NCBI GenBank assembly: GCA_036927565.1
Contig: JAYESD010000006.1
Coordinates: forward strand, 105,745,353-105,809,352
DNA length: 64,000 nt
Source of the DNA: Tuctoria greenei
Taxonomy: Eukaryota; Streptophyta; Magnoliopsida; Poales; Poaceae
Reading direction: 5' to 3'
A program made the position numbers and the translations under genes. This document shows positions 44,543-55,324 of the stretch, piece after piece. Position 1 is the first letter of the stretch. Each line of letters starts with the position of its first letter. The notes below the pieces were generated by a model that saw only the letters and a list, made by a program, of their open reading frames with translations, did not search any database and was not told the DNA's origin.

Positions 44543-46800
44543 ATGGAGAAATACTCCGCAAAACCTTGTGTCTTTTTAGTGGTATTAATTTTTAGGTTTG
44601 GAAGGCACATATGGAAGCCTTCATCTAGGCTCAAGGCATCACAATATGGGACAAGATGTACAAGCCTTACGAGGTGCCATCAAACGATGAAGTTAAAGCT
44701 ACAAATTTGAGAGGTGTCGACAACAACAACAAGGCTCAGAACTTGATCATACAAGGATTAACTCAAAGCGACTTCGATCGTGTTGCACACCTCCGATCTG
44801 CATACGATGTGTGGAAGGCACATTGTGACTACCACAAAGGATCCAACATGATCAAGGAGGTAAGGCAAGACATGTTCAAGAAAGAATACATGCGCTTCGA
44901 GATGCAACCCGGTGAGTCCATTGATGATCTCTTTGCTCGCTTTAATAAAATTCTCAGCAACTTGCAAAGCATCAATATTAATTTTTTAGATGATGAAAAT
45001 GCTAGGCAATTACTAAGTGCATTAGACATGTCAATTTGGGAGATGAAGGTTATATCTATTTATGAATCTACTGTCATGAGTACACTTACTTTAGGTGTAC
45101 TATATTCTAAACTCATGAAATTGACATAATCTCACGTAAGAACCCTAACAAGTCTCTTGCATTTGATTCTCAACGTGATTTGCCTAGCTCTGGCCAATCT
45201 TAATTTTGTGGTACACTTGCTTTGTTGTCCTCTCTAACCCTTAAATAGATTGAGGAGTTTCCAGAGGAGGAGCTAGTACTTCTCTCTACTAGGTTCTCAA
45301 AAGCATTGTAAAATGTGAGAACTATAAGGAGAGGAAGCTCCGGACCTCAACAATGTTTCGAATGTGGTAAGATAGGACATTTTTGTTCAGATTGCCCTAA
45401 CCTTTCAGGTCCCACTTCTCGAGATGAAAAGAAAACAAGAACGAAGCACTCCTCTACAAACGATAAGAAGAAAAAGAAGGGTTTTACAAGACGTCAATTG
45501 GTGAGCAATTTTATATCCACACTCCAGGAACATGGCTCAAGCGACGTGGACATTGGAAGTGACAAAGATGAAGATGATTTGGCAAACTTGTGCTTCATGG
45601 CGGGTAAGTCAAGATCAAGTATGGAGGAGGCAGGATACAACAGTGACAATGAAGAGGTATGTCCTACTTGCGAATAAATGTGTGATGCTATTTCTCGTGC
45701 CACTGTTATTGTTAAGAAAAAGGACAAAAAGCTTAGGGACAATGCTGTTAAAATTGAGTCACTAGAATCTGAAATTAATCGTTCGAAATCCTTGATTCCT
45801 AGTGACGATTCTTGTTCCTCATGTGACTTAATATATGAACAATTGTCCTCCCTAAGAAGTGCACATACCTCCACACTCGATATACTTGAACTTAAAATTG
45901 AAAAGAACAAAAAGCTTGCTGCACTTAATATTGGAAACTTAAAAGATGCTTCTTGTTCTACAATTGATTTGCATTGTTCTGCATATGACAATCTTGACAA
46001 GAAACTAAAAGATGCAATGAATGAAATTTTCATACTGAACAATGCTTTATGTTCCCATGAAGTTAAATAGTGTTCGAATTGCAAAATAAAAGGAAAAACT
46101 TCATGTGAAAACTTCCTAGACTTGTCTAAGAAACTTGATGACATGAATAGGACACTAGAGCGGTTTTGTAATGGGAATAAGAACATAAACTTTCTTTTGA
46201 ATTCTTCCAAGACTTGCAATGATAAAACTGGTCTAGGTTTTGATTCTCGTGCTCATACTAAGGCACATCTACCTAAAATTGTGAAGTCATTAGGAAGTAG
46301 TTTGATCCAAACAGTTCCTAAACAAAAAGAAGTGGTTTTTAAATCTTCAGGTGTATTGTCACATTAGGGTTCCAATAAACATACTGGATGCTCATCTAGA
46401 CATGAACACAAGGTTAAATTTCATTGTACCTATTGTGGTAGAGATGGTCATGTCATAGATTTCTATTATATACTAGCTAAACAACATAAAAAGGAAAGAA
46501 TGCAAGCTAGATCTTATAACTCTCATGCAAAATTTGGTGCACATACTAAACCGAATGTCAGGAACATGCAACCTGCTGTTATGAGTCATAAGCATTCAAA
46601 GGTTACCTCTGGACCTTCTACTTTTGCCTCCGGAGCTACTGATTTTTGTGCTACACAAGTAACACCTTATAGGCCAGTAGTTAAGAACAAACAATCTCAA
46701 TCTTTGGCTCATATATCTGCTGTTTTATCTCAGCTTTCGCGTGTTTTCCTGTTGCACGTTGTGTGACTCAGTACTGGATTCCTAAATGCCCTTTGACTAA
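44543..46800 (+). pseudogene. gag: Copia C Gag with CCHC knuckle and coiled coil
   Basis: The ATG at 44543 begins MEKYSAKP, then a frameshift. The UBN2-type domain is read in the frame ending at 45129. It has in-frame TAGs at 44593 and 44626 before DKMYKPYEVPSNDEV, then YDVWKAHCDYHKGSN and MQPGESIDDLFARFNKIL. After a broken 180 bases the frame 45315-45677 holds the knuckle CFECGKIGHFCSDC. The frames 45678-46070 and 46122-46367 are a Lys/Asn/Ser-rich coiled coil. A His/Ser-rich linker follows to 46766. The product would be the particle protein; the gene is broken in at least six places. Confidence 0.86.
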
Positions 46801-46849
46801 CCCCAATACTGAGTCATCGACGTATTATTCTTCTATGTAGGTTACACTC

Positions 46850-48550
46850 TTGAGGAAGCAAAACATTTGGATTGTGGATTCAGGTTGCTCACGCCACATG
46901 ACCGGTAACAGAAAATGGTTCTCCTCCCTCTCTTTTGTGTCACACATAGAGAATGTTACTTTTGCTGATAATTCTTCCACTCCTATAATTGCTGAGGGTC
47001 CGGTTAGAGTAAATTATCACTACACTTTGAAGGATGTGTCACTTGTTAAAAATTTGAAATACAACTGCTTTCTGTTTCCCAACTGCTAGATGAAAATCTG
47101 GAAATTATTTTCACTAAAAATTGCTGCAAAGTTGTAGGTTCAAATAGTGAGCTTATTTTTGATATGTCTCGGTTTGGAAGAGTTTTTAAAGATGATTTTG
47201 ATATGTCTTACTCTAGGCATAGGTGCGTAGTTGCTAATGATTCAAAGGACTTATATTTTTGCATCGTAGACTTGGTCACCAAGGCTTTTATCATCTAATG
47301 CATGTTAGTGCTCTTGATCGCATATGTGGGCTGCCTAAGCTTAAAGGGGACAAACAAATTGTGTGCTCGTCTTTTAGACATGCTAAGATGGTTGTAGGTT
47401 CACATACTCCTCTCACAATGATCATGACAACTGAACCGGGTCAACTTTTGCACCTTGACACCGTAGGACCTTCACGTGTTCAATCCTTCGGAAGTAAATG
47501 GTATGTTTTTGTGATTGTTGATGATTATTCTAGATACTCTTGGGTTTACTTTATGGCATCTAAGAATGAAGCTTTTAGTCACTTTAGAACTTTATTTCTT
47601 AGATTATCAATTGATCACCTAGGATCTTTAAAAGCAAATTTAAGTGATAATGGAACCGAATTTAAAAATCAATCTTTTCATCACTTTTGTGAAGAAAATG
47701 GAATAGATCATGAATTTTCTTCACCATATGTACCTCAAAAATACGGTTTTGTAGAAAGAAAAAATAGAACAATAGTTGAGATGACTAGGACTATGCTTGA
47801 TGAATATCAAACTCCTAGGAAAATTTGGGCTGATGTAATTGCAACCGTTTTTTATGTCTCAAATCATGTTTTCTTGTGCACTATACTAGGTAAAACACCA
47901 TATGAGCTCCGGTTTGGACATAGGCCTAGTGTTACACACTTTCGGGTCTTTGGTTGCAAATGCTTTGTTAAGAAACATGGTAATCTTGATAAATTTGAAC
48001 CTAGATCCATTGATGGCATGTTTCTTGGTTATCCATCTCATACTAGAGGCTACCGTGTGTTTTTACTTGACACTAACAAAATTGTGGAGACTTGTGAGGT
48101 GTCTTTTGATGAAGCTAGCCCAGGTACCAACTCAAATATTACAGGTCCAGATCCATATCCGCAGGGGAGAGCATTTTCGTTGAAGATGAGAAAGAAGTGG
48201 AGCTGCTGCCCGAAATTTCAGCTGCTAATGACCTTGGTTCAGCTCCGGATGTTGATTCTCAACCTACACCGACAACCATCATTGCTGATCCAGATCGTCC
48301 TCAAGTCACAAGCTCATCGATTTGTGATGAACATGAAGAAGAAGAAGCTTGTGAAGTGTTTACCCCCCTTCGGATTCTCAAAAGTCATCCTCCACAACAA
48401 ATGACTGGAAGCTTGCACGAACGAGTCATACGGTCCAGGTTTGCGATCCAAACTTTCAAGCTCATTATGATTTTGTTGCTTCTTTTGAACCCAAAGATAT
48501 ATCACACGCACTCACTAATGAATCTTGCATTATTGCCATGCAAGAAGAGT
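46850..48550 (+). pseudogene. pol: Copia C protease and integrase
   Basis: The frame 46850-47089 holds the protease site IWIVDSGCSRHMTGNRKW. A frameshift follows. The frame 47259-48404 starts in the pre-integrase domain (HRRLGHQGFYHL) and contains the integrase core. All three catalytic residues are visible: Asp in LLHLDTVGP, Asp in LSDNGTEFKNQSFHHFC and Glu in VERKNRTIVEM. The zinc-binding Cys pair is partly changed (IVCSSFRHAKM). The C-terminal domain has RVFGCKCFVKKHGNLDKF and FLGYPSHTRGYRVF. A frameshift near 48160 moves the acidic linker to another frame, ending at 48553. Confidence 0.88.
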
Positions 48551-50014
48551 TAGAGAATTTTTAAAGAAATAATGTTTGGAAACTTGTACCTCCACCTTAA
48601 GGTCACACTTTAATAACTAAATGGGTGTTTAAAAAAACAAAGTGAGGATGGGGTTGTGGTTAGGAATAAGGCTAGGTTGGTTGCTCAAGGTTTCACACAA
48701 ATTGAAGGTCTAGATTTTGATGAAACTTTTGCTCCTTTTGCTAGATTAGAAGCCATAAGAATTTTGTTAGCTTTTGCTGCATGCAGCGTTTTAAGCTATA
48801 TCAAATGGATGTTAAAAGTGTTTTTCTTAATGGCTACATAGATGAGGATGTTTATGTCGAACAACCACCGAGTTTTGAAAATCGAGATTTTCCTAATCAT
48901 GTTTACAAACTGTCCAAAGCCTTGTACGGTCTCAAACAAGCCCCTAGAGCATGGTATGATAGGTAAAAAACATTCTAACTTGAAAAGGGGTTTACCATGG
49001 GCAAGGTTGATAAAACTCTTTTTGTACTTAAGCATGGCAATGACTCATTATTCGTTCAAGTGTATGTGGATGATATTAGCTTTGGTTGTGCTTCTCACGA
49101 TCTTGTGTCCAAGTTTTCAGCTATGATGAGTTAAGAGTTTGAGATGAGTATGATGGGAGAACTCACGTACTTTTTGGGCTGCAAATCTAGCAAACCAAGG
49201 AGGGTACCTTTGTGCATCAAATGAAGTATACAAAAGACACCCTAAGGCGCTTCAACAAGGACAAAAGCAAGCCTCTTCGGATACCAATGGGAACAGAAAA
49301 ACACTTGAACTTGATGAAGATGGTGAACCCGTGGATCAAAAAGAATAGAGAAGCATGATCGGATCACTTTTGTACCTCACGACATCAACACCGGACATAA
49401 AATTCAGCGTATGTCTTTGTGCACGGTTTCAAGCTTCCTCAAGTGCTTCGCATCGTCAGGCCGTCAAGAGGATTCTCAGGTACTTACGTAGAACTCAAGA
49501 ATTTGGCATTTTTCTCCCTTCTTCCTCAACCGTTTCTTTGAAAGCTTTTTCGGATGCTGATTTTGGAAGTTGTAGGATTGATAGGAAAAGTACTTTGGAT
49601 GCTTGTCAATTTATTGGTAATTCTCTTGTTGCTTGGTCCTCTAGAAAACAAAACTCAGTTGCACGATCCACAACCGAATCTGAATATGTAGTTGCTGCTA
49701 GCGCTTGCTCACAAATTCTTTGGATTGTTCAAACACTTAAGGACTATGCAGTTGATCTAGATGGTGTTCCACTGTTTTTTGATAACACTAGTGCCATTTG
49801 CATAGCTAAAAACCCTGTGCAACATTCTAGAACTAAGCACATTGACATTAGGTATCACTTTCTCTGTGATAATGTTGAAAAAGGAAACATTGTGCTTCAT
49901 CATGTAGATATCGAACAACAATTGGGTGACATTTTCACGAAACCTTTGGATTACACTCGTTTTTGTTACATTCGTAGTGAAATAGGGGTTATGCATCCTC
50001 ATGGCTTATATTGA
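48551..50014 (+). pseudogene. pol: Copia C reverse transcriptase and RNase H
   Basis: Stops break the N-terminal part near 48564 and 48597. The frame 48656-48775 has NKARLVAQGFTQIEGLDFDE. A shift of frame at about 48781 is followed by QMDVKSVFLNGYIDEDVYVE and KALYGLKQAPRAWYDR. A stop lies at 48964. The catalytic YVDD is present at about 49060 in yet another frame. RNase H is well kept in 49355-50014: MIGSLLYLTTSTPDIKFSVC, SDADFGSCRIDRKST, FTKPLDYTRFCYIR. It ends at TGA 50012-50014. Overall the order and motifs are canonical but the gene is dead. Confidence 0.88.
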
Positions 50015-50999
50015 GGGGGATATTTGAAACTTGGGAAGTCTATGTGTGAATCTGAATTTAAAAGTAATATAAGCATAGTCTTTCATACATATATGACTTT
50101 GTGATTCCTTTTACATGCCAAAAGTTCTTACTACATTACTGATGTTATACATTTTGTAGTTTTTTCCATGATTAGTAATTGGAATAAGTACTTACACTAA
50201 ATATGGTCGTGATCGAACTTTCTTGCTATTTTGAACTTGTTGCATGCTAACAAGTGCTTTTAATCATAAATAATTAATCAAGTAATTAACTTACATGTTA
50301 AGCTTTTATGGTCGAATATAAAATGACAAAAGATCAACAGAATATGCATGCATCACCCTTCTTCTATTGAGATGGCTTATCATTGCACTTAGACATGAAC
50401 TTGAAAGAAGCTGTGTATGACTAAAACCATGTCCTTAAGCTTCTGATTGTCAAATGACACAGGCTTGGCTTGGTTGGTTGGAATAAGGCAGATGTGCATA
50501 TAATCTCTTGCAAATATCATATGATCAAAATTTTTTGCTTAAAATAAAATAAAATTGGAGCAACAAGTGTCATGCTTTCAAGTCTTGAAATAGTTAAGTA
50601 TGTGAGATCATGACTTGCTTAAATTGAAAATTACACTTGATCTCTAGCATGGCTTACACTACTTTATGTATCTCATTGTTTTGATAGTGTAAGTTACTTG
50701 ATAGTATGACTTGGATGAGCTTTGTTTTATATGTATATGTTATAATGTGTTCATAAAAAAATTAAATTGCTCTTTTGTACCTTGCTGAATACATTGTCAA
50801 AGGGGGAGAAATTGATCACACATTGCACATATTCACAAGTGTTTCTTCTCAGGGGGAGAAGTATGCAAGGGGAAGAAATTTAGAAATTTCTCATTTGATT
50901 TTCTAAAAGGGGGAGAAATCATTTTCAAAACTTTTCATGTGAATAAGCCAATGTTTAGATTTTAAGTGGTGTTGCCAATGCATTCATCAAGGGGGGGAT
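50015..50999 (+). other. 3' region of copia C with serial polypurine tracts
   Basis: About 1 kb of AT-rich non-coding DNA. Polypurine tracts of the AAAGGGGGAGAAAT type occur at about 50795-50808, 50850-50862 and 50917-50930. The terminal AAGGGGGGGAT at 50989-50999 touches LTR2. Several such tracts in a row are known in Sireviruses. Confidence 0.8.
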
Positions 51000-52778
51000 T
51001 GTGAGACCTATGTGTGCTATATACATTTGCTATGGCGATAAAATTTTTAAATATTGCCAAAACACCCTTTTTTAGCAAGGTTTGACTCTAGCTCGGAGCT
51101 TCTGCAAGGTCTGAAAATAGGTCCGAATTGCTTTGCCAAGGTCCAACAAGTTTTTGGGTAGCTCCGATGAGCTTTGTCTTTAGCTCCGGCATGTCTTTGA
51201 TAGCTCCGGCATGTCTTTGTTAAGCTCCAATATGTTTTGCTAGGTTCGACATATGTTGGTTAGCTCCGAAATGTTTTTCTAGCTCTGGCGCTAGGTTATA
51301 CTAGCTTTGGTAAGCTTCGGCGCTAGGTTGTACTAGCTTTGGTAAGCTCTGGCTGAAGCTCCAGTTAGCTTTGGCAAGATTTGGAGCTTGATCGCAATGT
51401 TCTTGCTTTACTATGAAATGTTTCGAAGTTGCTTTACATTGTTGGAAAGATTGCTTAGTATCCATTTGCTATGTTTTTGGTGTGTTTTGGTGGTTATGTC
51501 TAATATCACTTTGCTATGGTTTGCAACATGCTTATGTGAGGTGCTCACGTAAGGTGTTGTGGTTTCGGAACTGACGAGAGTCATGTCGAGGACTTGTGCT
51601 CAGAAGTATTGGTTGTTTATTCATGTACAGGTGTTGCTTGAGTTCAAGATATGGCAGGTGACGGGATCCATTGAACTTGTCCTAGGGAGAAGATGAGGTT
51701 CAACAACCAAGTTCGGAAGGAATTGTGGTTGAGTTGATCGGGACGTCGCGCAACATGTTTGAATCAAGAACAATGCATATGAAGGTATCGTGGACATCGT
51801 TGGAAGATGTTTGCACTTGTGCAAGGAGTGCATGGACGTGGATACATGGTTCCAAGGCGTGATGAAGAGATGTGGATGTACTGAATTGGTCGGAAAGGTT
51901 CAAGCGACTAGGTTATGAACTCAGGCTGCGACTGAGTCGTGTTTGACTCAAATATGGAACGTTTAGAGTTGGTTATGATAGGATTTCGTGTGGGTCACGA
52001 ATTTGAGTTGTTTTAGGAATGTGGGATACGTTCATAAGGTGTTTGGAAGTCTTAAGTTTGCTTCTATCTGCGTATAGAAGAGTCTTGAGCAGTTATGGAA
52101 AGTTTTGATTCGTGAACTAAGTAGGATTAGAGTCCTAGTTATGTTTGGGTGGGCCTATGGGCTGGTTATATAAGCAAGGGAGGCCAGAGCTCATGGTAAA
52201 CGACTTTGGGGCTGTTCTTCTTGTGTTTTTTTATCAATAAAATTCGTAGTTTGAAGGAACTATTGTGCCTTGTTCGTCAGGCTTGTTTTCGACAAGTTTT
52301 TTTTTTCGTCAAGTTTTTGCACAACACAACCTTTCTTTGGTAGTTTTATCATAACTCTAATTTTACAGGTCCAATCGACGTGATTGATTTTAGTTTGTGT
52401 TCACAACTTTATTATCTATCATCTGTGAAAATTTCACGGTCATTGGATTTGTGGTTTTGGATCTACACGAGTTTTTTTGCAGTGTTCCAGAACTGTTTTT
52501 CTCAGGTAGAACAGATTGACCTTTGTTCAATCTTTCCATCATAACATGTGTTTTTCTCGACGGTTTCTCGTGATTCTTGTTGTCGTGTCTTCGTGACTTG
52601 ATTCTTTATAATATATACTAATTTTGTCATGGTTGAATACAATTAGAATAGTCGCACACACGTATTCTTTTCAGATTGGTTTTCCTGCCAAGGGGTTTTT
52701 GTAGCTTCCATTGAAAAAGTTTTAATATACCATTCACCCCCTCCTCTGGTAGCTTTACACGTGCTCTTCGATCCTACA
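51000..52778 (+). repeat. LTR2 of copia C
   Basis: 1779 bp from TGTGAGACC to CGATCCTACA, preceded by the polypurine tract, so it is the 3' LTR of the coding element. TATATAAG lies at 52167-52174. It is directly followed by a second copy of the element's 3' region rather than flanking host DNA. Confidence 0.9.
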
Positions 52779-53083
52779 ATGACTTGGTTGACCTTTGTTT
52801 TATATGTATATGTTATAATATGCTCATAACAACTAAAATTGCTCCTTTGTATCTTGCTGAATACATTGTCAAAGGGGAAGAAATTGATCACACCTTGCAC
52901 ATATTCACAAGTGTTTTGGCATGCTTCTTCTCGGGGGAGAGAAGTATATATATGGGGATAAATTTTATTCTATCTCATTTTATTTTAAAAAAGGGTGAGA
53001 AATTGTTTTCAAAACTTTTCATGTGAACAAGCCAATGTTCGGATTTTATGTGGTGTTGCCAATGAATTCATCAAGGGGGAGAT
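52779..53083 (+). repeat. Duplicated end of the copia C 3' region
   Basis: This 305-bp segment matches 50705-50999, from ATGACTTGG through the GTCAAAGGGG polypurine blocks to the final AAGGGGGAGA. It is diverged by substitutions and small indels. It joins LTR2 to LTR3, so the array reads LTR, body, LTR, body end, LTR. Confidence 0.88.
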
Positions 53084-54734
53084 TGTGAGACCTATGTGTG
53101 TTGAATACATTGGCTATGGTGACAAAAGTTTTGAATACTGCCAAAACACCTTTTCACCAAGGTCCGACTCTAGGTCCGAGCTCCTGCAAGCTCTGACGAT
53201 AGGTCCTGCTTGTTTTGGGTAGTTCCGGCAAGGTCCGACGCAAGGTCTGACTTCTTTGCCTAGGTCCGACTAGCTTTGGTAAGTTCCAGCGCTAGGTCCT
53301 GCTAGCTTTGGTAAGCTCCGGTTAGCTTTGGCAAGGTCCGAAGCTCGATTGCAATGTTCCTACTTTTACTGTGAAATGTTTGGAACATGATTTATACTCC
53401 TGGAAAGATTGCTTAGTATTCTTTTACTAAGTTTTTGATGCATTTTGGCTGATCATGGTGGTTATGATTGACATCGTTTTACCATGGTTTGCAACATTCT
53501 TATAAGAGGTGCTCACGTAAGGTGTTGTGTTTTCAGAACTAACGTGAGTCAAGTCGAGGACATGTGCTTGGAAGTATTGGTTGTTTATTCATGTGCAGGT
53601 GTTGTTTGAGTTCAAGACATGGCTGGTGACAGGATCCATTGAACTAGTCTTAGGGAGAAGATGAGGTTCAACAACCATGTTCGGGAGGATTTGTGGTTGA
53701 GTTGATCGGGAGGTTGCGCATCATGTATGAATCTAGAACATTTCATATGAAAATATCGTGGACGTCTTTGGAAGGTGTTTGTACAAGTGCAAAGAGTGCA
53801 TGGACTTGGCTACACGGTTCCAAGACGTGATTAAGAGATGTGGATGTAAATAATTGGTTGGAAAGGTCCAACCGACTAGGTAAAGGATTCAGGCTGCGAC
53901 TGAGTCGTGTTTGACTAAAATACGGAAAGTTTTGAGTTGGTTATGATAGGATTTCATGTGGGTCACAAATTTGAGTTGTTTTAGGAATGTGGGCTACCTT
54001 CCTAAGGTGTTTGGAAGTCTTAAGATTGCTTTTATCTGCGTATAGAAGAATCTTGAGCAGTTATGGAAAGTTTCGATTCGTGATTGAGTAGGATTAGAGT
54101 CCTCGTTTGAGTTTAGTTGGCCTTCGGGCTGGTTATATAGCAAGGGAGGCCAGAGCTCGTGGTGCACGACTTTTGGGCTGTTCCTCTTTTGTTCTATTGG
54201 ATAAAGATCATAGTTTAAAGTAAATTTGTGCCTTGTTCGTCAAACTTCTTCCATACAAGTTTTTCTCGTCGAGTATTCTGCACAACATTACCTTTCTTTG
54301 GTTGTTTTATCATAACTCGAGTTTTACAGATCCAATTGAAGTGATTATTTTTGGATTGTCTTGGCAACTTGATTATATATCATCTATAAAAATTTCACGG
54401 TCATTGGATCTTCGTTTTTTGATCTACACGATTTATTTACAGTATTGCAGATCTGTTTTTACTCGGTAGAACAGATTGACCTTTGTTTGATCTTTCGATC
54501 GTAACTTGAGTTTCACTCGATAGATTTGAGTGGTTCTTGTTGTGTCATCTTTGTGACTTGATTCTCTCTGATATTTATCACTTTTGTCATGGTGAAACAC
54601 ATTTAGATTAGTCTCAAACATGATATCTTAATAGATTGTTTTTAGTAGAGGGGTTTTCATTACTTCTGCTAAAAAAGTTTTAATCTACCATTCACCCCCC
54701 TCTGGTAGCTTTTCACGTGCTCTTCGATCCTACA
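53084..54734 (+). repeat. LTR3 of copia C
   Basis: 1651 bp from TGTGAGACCTATGTGTG to CGATCCTACA. Its TCCG cluster (53155-53345) resembles LTR1 more than LTR2: both have the AAGGTCCGACTCTAGGTCC start and lack the AGCTCCGGCATG repeats of LTR2. TATA is shortened to TATATAG near 54133. The chromovirus gag resumes at 54735. Confidence 0.9.
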
Positions 54735-55324
54735 AATAATATCTAGATAGTTGAGTGAATTTGTTGAAATATTCACTCATGCTCATCCTTCATTGCCTAA
54801 GGTTTTCAAATTTCTGCCTTCTTAGTATCATAACTCATTCTGGCACATAGTGAGAATGGAACTTCTCCTTGAATTCAGCCCAGGTGATTCTCTCTTGATT
54901 TTCAAGGGCATTGCATAAAGATTCCCACCAGTTTGCAGCAGGTCCCATCAACTGGTTTGAGGTGAAAAAACCTTCTCTCTGTCACTGCACTGTACTATGG
55001 CAAAGTTCTTCTCAACTAACTTCAGTCAATCATCAACTTCCATTGGATCTGTGGCTTGAGCAAAAGTAGGTGGCATGGTCCTCATAAACTCCCCCAAATG
55101 GTTGTGGTGTGGAAAGTGTGGCGGTGGTGGGGGCGTGTGAGGCTGATTGTTGTTGCCAGTTTGCAGCTGTCCCATAGTCCGTATCATGGTCTGCATAAGC
55201 TGGTTCTGCATGGCCAATAGCTGCTCAAGGTTGATAGCTTCCTGGGCAGGTCCCTGATGTTCTGAGGTGCTTTATCGCTCTCCTCCTCACCATTGGCATT
55301 CCTCTAGTTACGTGTCCTCGACAT
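54735..55324 (-). pseudogene. gag: Chromovirus gag 5' part
   Basis: The minus-strand ATG at 55324 gives MSRTRN, then TAG (55304-55306), then RNANGEEESDKAP. The Gln/Pro-rich segment in 55026-55217 (NNNQPHTPPPPPHFPHHNHL, ending in an ATDPMEVDD motif) is the usual start of Tekay-type Gag. The final part reads MSMSEYFNKFTQLSRY and then meets the copia C LTR3. The core continues on the other side with the RTDSRKQYLFMRGL motif. Besides TAG there is a TGA before MSMSEY and a frameshift. Confidence 0.85.

Larger units (their letters stand above)
42813..54734 (+). mobile_element. Copia C: Sirevirus-like element in a three-LTR array
   Basis: The order is LTR1 (42813-44481), PBS, gag, protease, integrase, RT, RNase H, 3' region with several polypurine tracts, LTR2 (51000-52778), a second copy of the last 306 bases of the 3' region, and LTR3 (53084-54734). 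Multiple polypurine tracts and a coiled coil after the CCHC knuckle point to the Sirevirus group. The array lies in chromovirus gag. The outer 5-mers are GAGCA and AATAA, which do not match, yet removal of exactly 5 bp keeps the host gag frame. Confidence 0.9.

Noticed and set aside
45494..46219. Minus-strand ORF of 241 codons
   Set aside because: It is opposite the Lys/Ser-rich coiled-coil of copia C gag; its Ser/Phe/Leu-rich text is the antisense of those codons.
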